DNA of 10,404 bases from Candidatus Peregrinibacteria bacterium (lineage in GTDB: Bacteria; Patescibacteriota; Gracilibacteria; UBA1369; UBA12463). Under the pieces are notes generated by a model that searched no databases, was not told the origin of the DNA, and saw only the letters and a list, made by a program, of their open reading frames with translations. The position numbers and the translations under genes are program-made. The stretch is from positions 1 through 10,404 of the forward strand of contig JAHFJT010000008.1 in the NCBI GenBank assembly GCA_023245695.1, given 5' to 3'. Shown here piece after piece: positions 7,826 to 10,404 of the stretch (its first letter is position 1; every line of letters begins with the position of its first letter).

Positions 7826-9334
7826 ATGCAAGATTCAGTACTCGAAGCCCTTAAACGACACATTCAAGAGTTCCGAAGTAGCTCAACCGTTGAGCATACT
7901 GGAACGGTTCTTGAAGTCGGTGACGGTATTGCCCGTCTCAGTGGACTCAAAGATGTGAAAGCATCTGAAGTTTTGGAGTTTTCAAATGGTGTCTATGGTT
8001 GGGCTCTCAACCTCGAAGAAGATACGGTTGGTTGCGTTATTCTGGGTGATCAGAAAGGTGTCAAAGAAGGTGATACGGTAAAGTCTACCGGTCAGATTCT
8101 CTCTGTTCCTGTAGGTGAGGCTATGGTCGGACGTGTCGTCAACGCTCTCGGTGAGCCAATTGATGGCAAAGGTCCTATTGCTACCAAAAAGATGTATCCA
8201 GTAGAAAAAATTGCTCCTGGTGTTATGGCCCGAAAGTCGGTGGGTGTTCCACTTCAGACGGGTATTCGCGCGATCGACGGAATGATTCCTGTTGGTCGTG
8301 GTCAGCGTGAGTTGATCATCGGTGATCGCCAGACTGGTAAGACGGCGATTGCTATTGATGCGATTCTCAACCAGAAGGGCAAAGGTGTTATTTCGATTTA
8401 TGTTGCGATCGGTCAGAAAGATTCGAAGATCGCGAAGATTATGTCGACGTTTGAGAAACATGGTGTCATGGACAACACGATTATCGTGGTTGCTGGTGCT
8501 TCTGAGGCGGCTCCGCTTCAGTTTATCGCTCCATACGCAGGTTGTGCTATGGGTGAGTTCTTCGTCGATCAGGGCAAGGATGTCTTGATTGTGTACGATG
8601 ATCTTTCTAAGCACGCGGTCGCCTACCGTCAGATGTCTCTTCTCTTGAAGCGTCCACCTGGCCGTGAAGCGTACCCTGGCGATATTTTCTATCTCCACTC
8701 TCGTCTTCTCGAACGAGCGGTTTGTCTCAGCGATGCCCACGGTGGCGGATCTTTGACGGCGTTGCCAATCATTGAGACCCAGGCGGGTGATGTATCTGCC
8801 TATATTCCGACCAACGTGATCTCGATTACAGACGGTCAGATTTATCTCGAGTCCGATCTCTTCTACAAGGGCATCCGACCAGCGATCAACGTGGGTCTCT
8901 CCGTTTCTCGTGTGGGTTCTGCTGCTCAGGTGAAGGGTATGAAGAAGGTAGCTGGAAAGCTCCGACTTGAGCTCGCTCAGTACCGTGAACTCGCTGCGTT
9001 TGCGCAGTTCGGTTCCGATCTCGATGCGACCACCAAGCGACAGCTCGATCTCGGTTCACGTCTCACCGAGGTTTTGAAACAAGACCAGTACGAGCCTACT
9101 CCGGTCGAACAGCAGATTGTGATCATTTACGCGGCTATCAATGGCCACTTGAACGATCTCGCTGCCGATCAGATCAAGCCGTTCATGAAGGGCTTCTTTG
9201 CGCACATGTCTTCTGCACACAAAGTTTTCATGGACCAATTTGCTGCGAAGCCTGAACTCTCTGCCGACAACGAAGCGAAGATCAAAGAGATCATCGCGGG
9301 GTACAAGAGTGAATTTATTGGAAGTGCTGTGTAA
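7826..9334 (+). CDS. atpA: ATP synthase F1 subunit alpha
   Basis: Non-catalytic, nucleotide-binding subunit of the alpha3beta3 head. Its 502 residues fit the family. GTVLEVGDGIARLSGL (26-41) marks the N-terminal barrel, Walker A is GDRQTGKT (166-173), Walker B is DVLIVYDDL (252-260), and PPGREAYPGDIFYLHSRLLE (277-296) is standard. The arginine finger that completes the beta catalytic site is R362 in SVSRVGSAAQ. The first segment (about 1-22), which normally binds delta, is present and helical though slightly shorter than in E. coli. The gene follows atpH after 54 nt, the largest gap within the operon, which is pyrimidine-rich and has no Shine-Dalgarno sequence. Confidence 0.99.
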   Translation: MQDSVLEALKRHIQEFRSSSTVEHTGTVLEVGDGIARLSGLKDVKASEVLEFSNGVYGWALNLEEDTVGCVILGDQKGVKEGDTVKSTGQILSVPVGEAMVGRVVNALGEPIDGKGPIATKKMYPVEKIAPGVMARKSVGVPLQTGIRAIDGMIPVGRGQRELIIGDRQTGKTAIAIDAILNQKGKGVISIYVAIGQKDSKIAKIMSTFEKHGVMDNTIIVVAGASEAAPLQFIAPYAGCAMGEFFVDQGKDVLIVYDDLSKHAVAYRQMSLLLKRPPGREAYPGDIFYLHSRLLERAVCLSDAHGGGSLTALPIIETQAGDVSAYIPTNVISITDGQIYLESDLFYKGIRPAINVGLSVSRVGSAAQVKGMKKVAGKLRLELAQYRELAAFAQFGSDLDATTKRQLDLGSRLTEVLKQDQYEPTPVEQQIVIIYAAINGHLNDLAADQIKPFMKGFFAHMSSAHKVFMDQFAAKPELSADNEAKIKEIIAGYKSEFIGSAV

Positions 9335-9365
9335 TTTTTCTTATTCAACCTAATCGCCTTTTATC

Positions 9366-10286
9366 ATGGCAGGAAGCATTCGAGACATTCGTCGAAAGAT
9401 CAAATCAACCAAGGCCACCAAGCAGATTACGCGAGCTATGGAGCTCGTCTCTGCGGCGAAGATGAAACGTGCGGTGAATAATGCCCTCGGTATGCGAAGT
9501 TATGCTTCGACGGCGCTCCTGATTCTCACCCGACTGGCTGACAAGACCAACCCTGACGCTCATCCACTCCTTGAGATTCGTGAGACGAAGCGCGTGCTTG
9601 TCGTTGCGTTTTCTTCGGACCGTGGTTTGTGTGGAAGTTTCAATGCGTTGCTCATGAAGAAGGTTATGGAGCATGAGAAAGAGCTTCGTGCGAAGTACCG
9701 AGGCGTTGAGATCGACTACATTGCGGTCGGAAAGCGTGTGCAGGACTTCCTTGCACGAACGGGCCGTACCGTGATCGCGACGTTCACGAACATGACAAAC
9801 CGTCCTTCGATGAACTCAACCCTCCCGATTGGAAAAATCGCCACTGATGCCTATTTAGACAAGCGATACGACAAGGTGGTGCTCGTGTACCAACACTTCG
9901 TGTCTGCGCTCACCCAGAAGCCTACTGCGTTCCAGCTCTTGCCTTTCTCGAAGGAGAATCTCCTCGACATGGAGCGTGAGTTGAATTTATTCAAACACTT
10001 GGCCTTTGGCATGGATGATGACGGCACGGATTATTTGTTTGAGCCGTCTCCTGATGCGATCTTGAAATCACTCCTTCCACAACTCACCCAGATGCAGATC
10101 TTCCAGTCTGTCCTCGAAACGACCGCCTCTGAGCACTCCGCTCGAATGGTCGCGATGCGATCGGCTACCGACAACGCCACGGAAGTCATGAGCGAGCTCA
10201 CCCTCCACATGAACCAGGTTCGTCAAGCTGCCATCACGCGAGAAATCGCTGAAATCTCCGCTGGTAAGGCGGCGGTTGGGCAATAA
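9366..10286 (+). CDS. atpG: ATP synthase F1 subunit gamma
   Basis: Rotor shaft that turns inside the alpha3beta3 head and couples it to the c-ring. It has 306 residues, somewhat longer than the E. coli protein (287). The N-terminal helix is canonical: GSIRDIRRKIKSTKATKQIT (3-22), then AMELVSAAKMKRA. The Rossmann-like middle includes SSDRGLCGSFNALL. The C-terminal helix is equally clear: ASEHSARMVAMRSATDNA, then VRQAAITREIAEISAGKAAV. The two termini form the coiled-coil shaft. The gene is last in the operon, ends in TAA, and faces a convergent gene whose stop is 23 nt away. Confidence 0.98.
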   Translation: MAGSIRDIRRKIKSTKATKQITRAMELVSAAKMKRAVNNALGMRSYASTALLILTRLADKTNPDAHPLLEIRETKRVLVVAFSSDRGLCGSFNALLMKKVMEHEKELRAKYRGVEIDYIAVGKRVQDFLARTGRTVIATFTNMTNRPSMNSTLPIGKIATDAYLDKRYDKVVLVYQHFVSALTQKPTAFQLLPFSKENLLDMERELNLFKHLAFGMDDDGTDYLFEPSPDAILKSLLPQLTQMQIFQSVLETTASEHSARMVAMRSATDNATEVMSELTLHMNQVRQAAITREIAEISAGKAAVGQ

Positions 10287-10309
10287 TACTGGTTTGCTGC
10301 GCGTGTGAT

Positions 10310-10404
10310 CTAGTGCTTTGGCTTCGCCTTTTCCTGCTCGGCTTCTTCGGCCTTGGACTCGAGCGCCATAGACTGTGCCTTCGCCTTTTCCTGTGCCTCT
10401 GTAT
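10310..10404 (-). CDS. C-terminal end of a Glu/Ala/Lys-rich protein (partial)
   Basis: A minus-strand frame open at the right edge ends at TAG (complement of 10310-10312). Its 30 visible residues include EAQEKAKAQSMALESK and EEAEQEKAKPKH, highly charged and Ala-rich, like a helical or coiled-coil tail. The segment QEKAK occurs twice, 19 residues apart. Reading this strand as coding is an inference from composition, the frame open to the edge and the convergent position. I cannot name the protein; too little of it is in view. Confidence 0.5.
   Translation of the reverse strand, partial: TEAQEKAKAQSMALESKAEEAEQEKAKPKH
10322..10393. repeat. Two exact 15-bp copies inside the partial minus-strand gene
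   Basis: CTTCGCCTTTTCCTG occurs at 10322-10336 and 10379-10393, 57 bp apart. That is a multiple of three, so both copies encode the same QEKAK segment in frame. The pattern fits a repetitive, charged protein tail and probably continues beyond the window. Confidence 0.6.

Overview
The window carries the 3' end of a threonyl-tRNA synthetase gene (thrS), one large gene of unknown function (788 codons), a complete nine-gene F-type ATP synthase operon, and, at the right edge, the last 30 codons of a convergent minus-strand gene. All genes except the last are on the plus strand and coding density is high. No stretch over 300 bases lacks a gene. I see no mobile element, CRISPR array, tRNA or rRNA.

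Organism (inference): a bacterium, most likely of the Candidate Phyla Radiation/Patescibacteria, possibly near Peregrinibacteria/Gracilibacteria. The hints are very short atpE and atpH products, no Shine-Dalgarno sequence before any start, no TGA stop in twelve genes, heavy use of the arginine codon CGA, and a large neighbour gene I cannot assign. None of these proves the placement. Phylogeny of ThrRS, AtpA and AtpD would.

Layout: thrS (2-940, 5' truncated); an 85-bp gap with a near-consensus extended -10 promoter; the 788-codon orphan (1026-3392); a 94-bp gap with an AT palindrome and the probable atp promoter; then atpD (beta), atpC (epsilon), an atpZ/atpI-family gene, atpB (a), atpE (c), atpF (b), atpH (delta), atpA (alpha) and atpG (gamma), from 3487 to 10286. 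Gaps are 5-54 nt, with one 11-nt overlap (atpC/atpZ), as expected for one transcript.

Together the nine genes supply every subunit of a bacterial F1Fo-ATPase: F1 is alpha, beta, gamma, delta, epsilon; Fo is a, b, c; the AtpZ/I protein is a proposed assembly or ion-handling accessory. The Walker A motifs, catalytic beta Glu, alpha arginine finger, a-subunit Arg and c-subunit Glu are all present, so the enzyme should be active. The c subunit lacks the usual sodium ligands, which suggests proton coupling. The order DC-Z-BEFHAG is the textbook order (I-BEFHAG-DC) with the DC block moved to the front. It resembles the published N-ATPase order (DCQRBEFAG) but keeps atpH.

The most interesting points are the permuted operon, the glycine-poor c-ring helix, the shortened delta subunit, the lack of Shine-Dalgarno sites with pyrimidine-rich leaders, the codon and stop usage, and the orphan protein, whose C-terminal third faintly recalls a RelA/SpoT-type nucleotidyltransferase.
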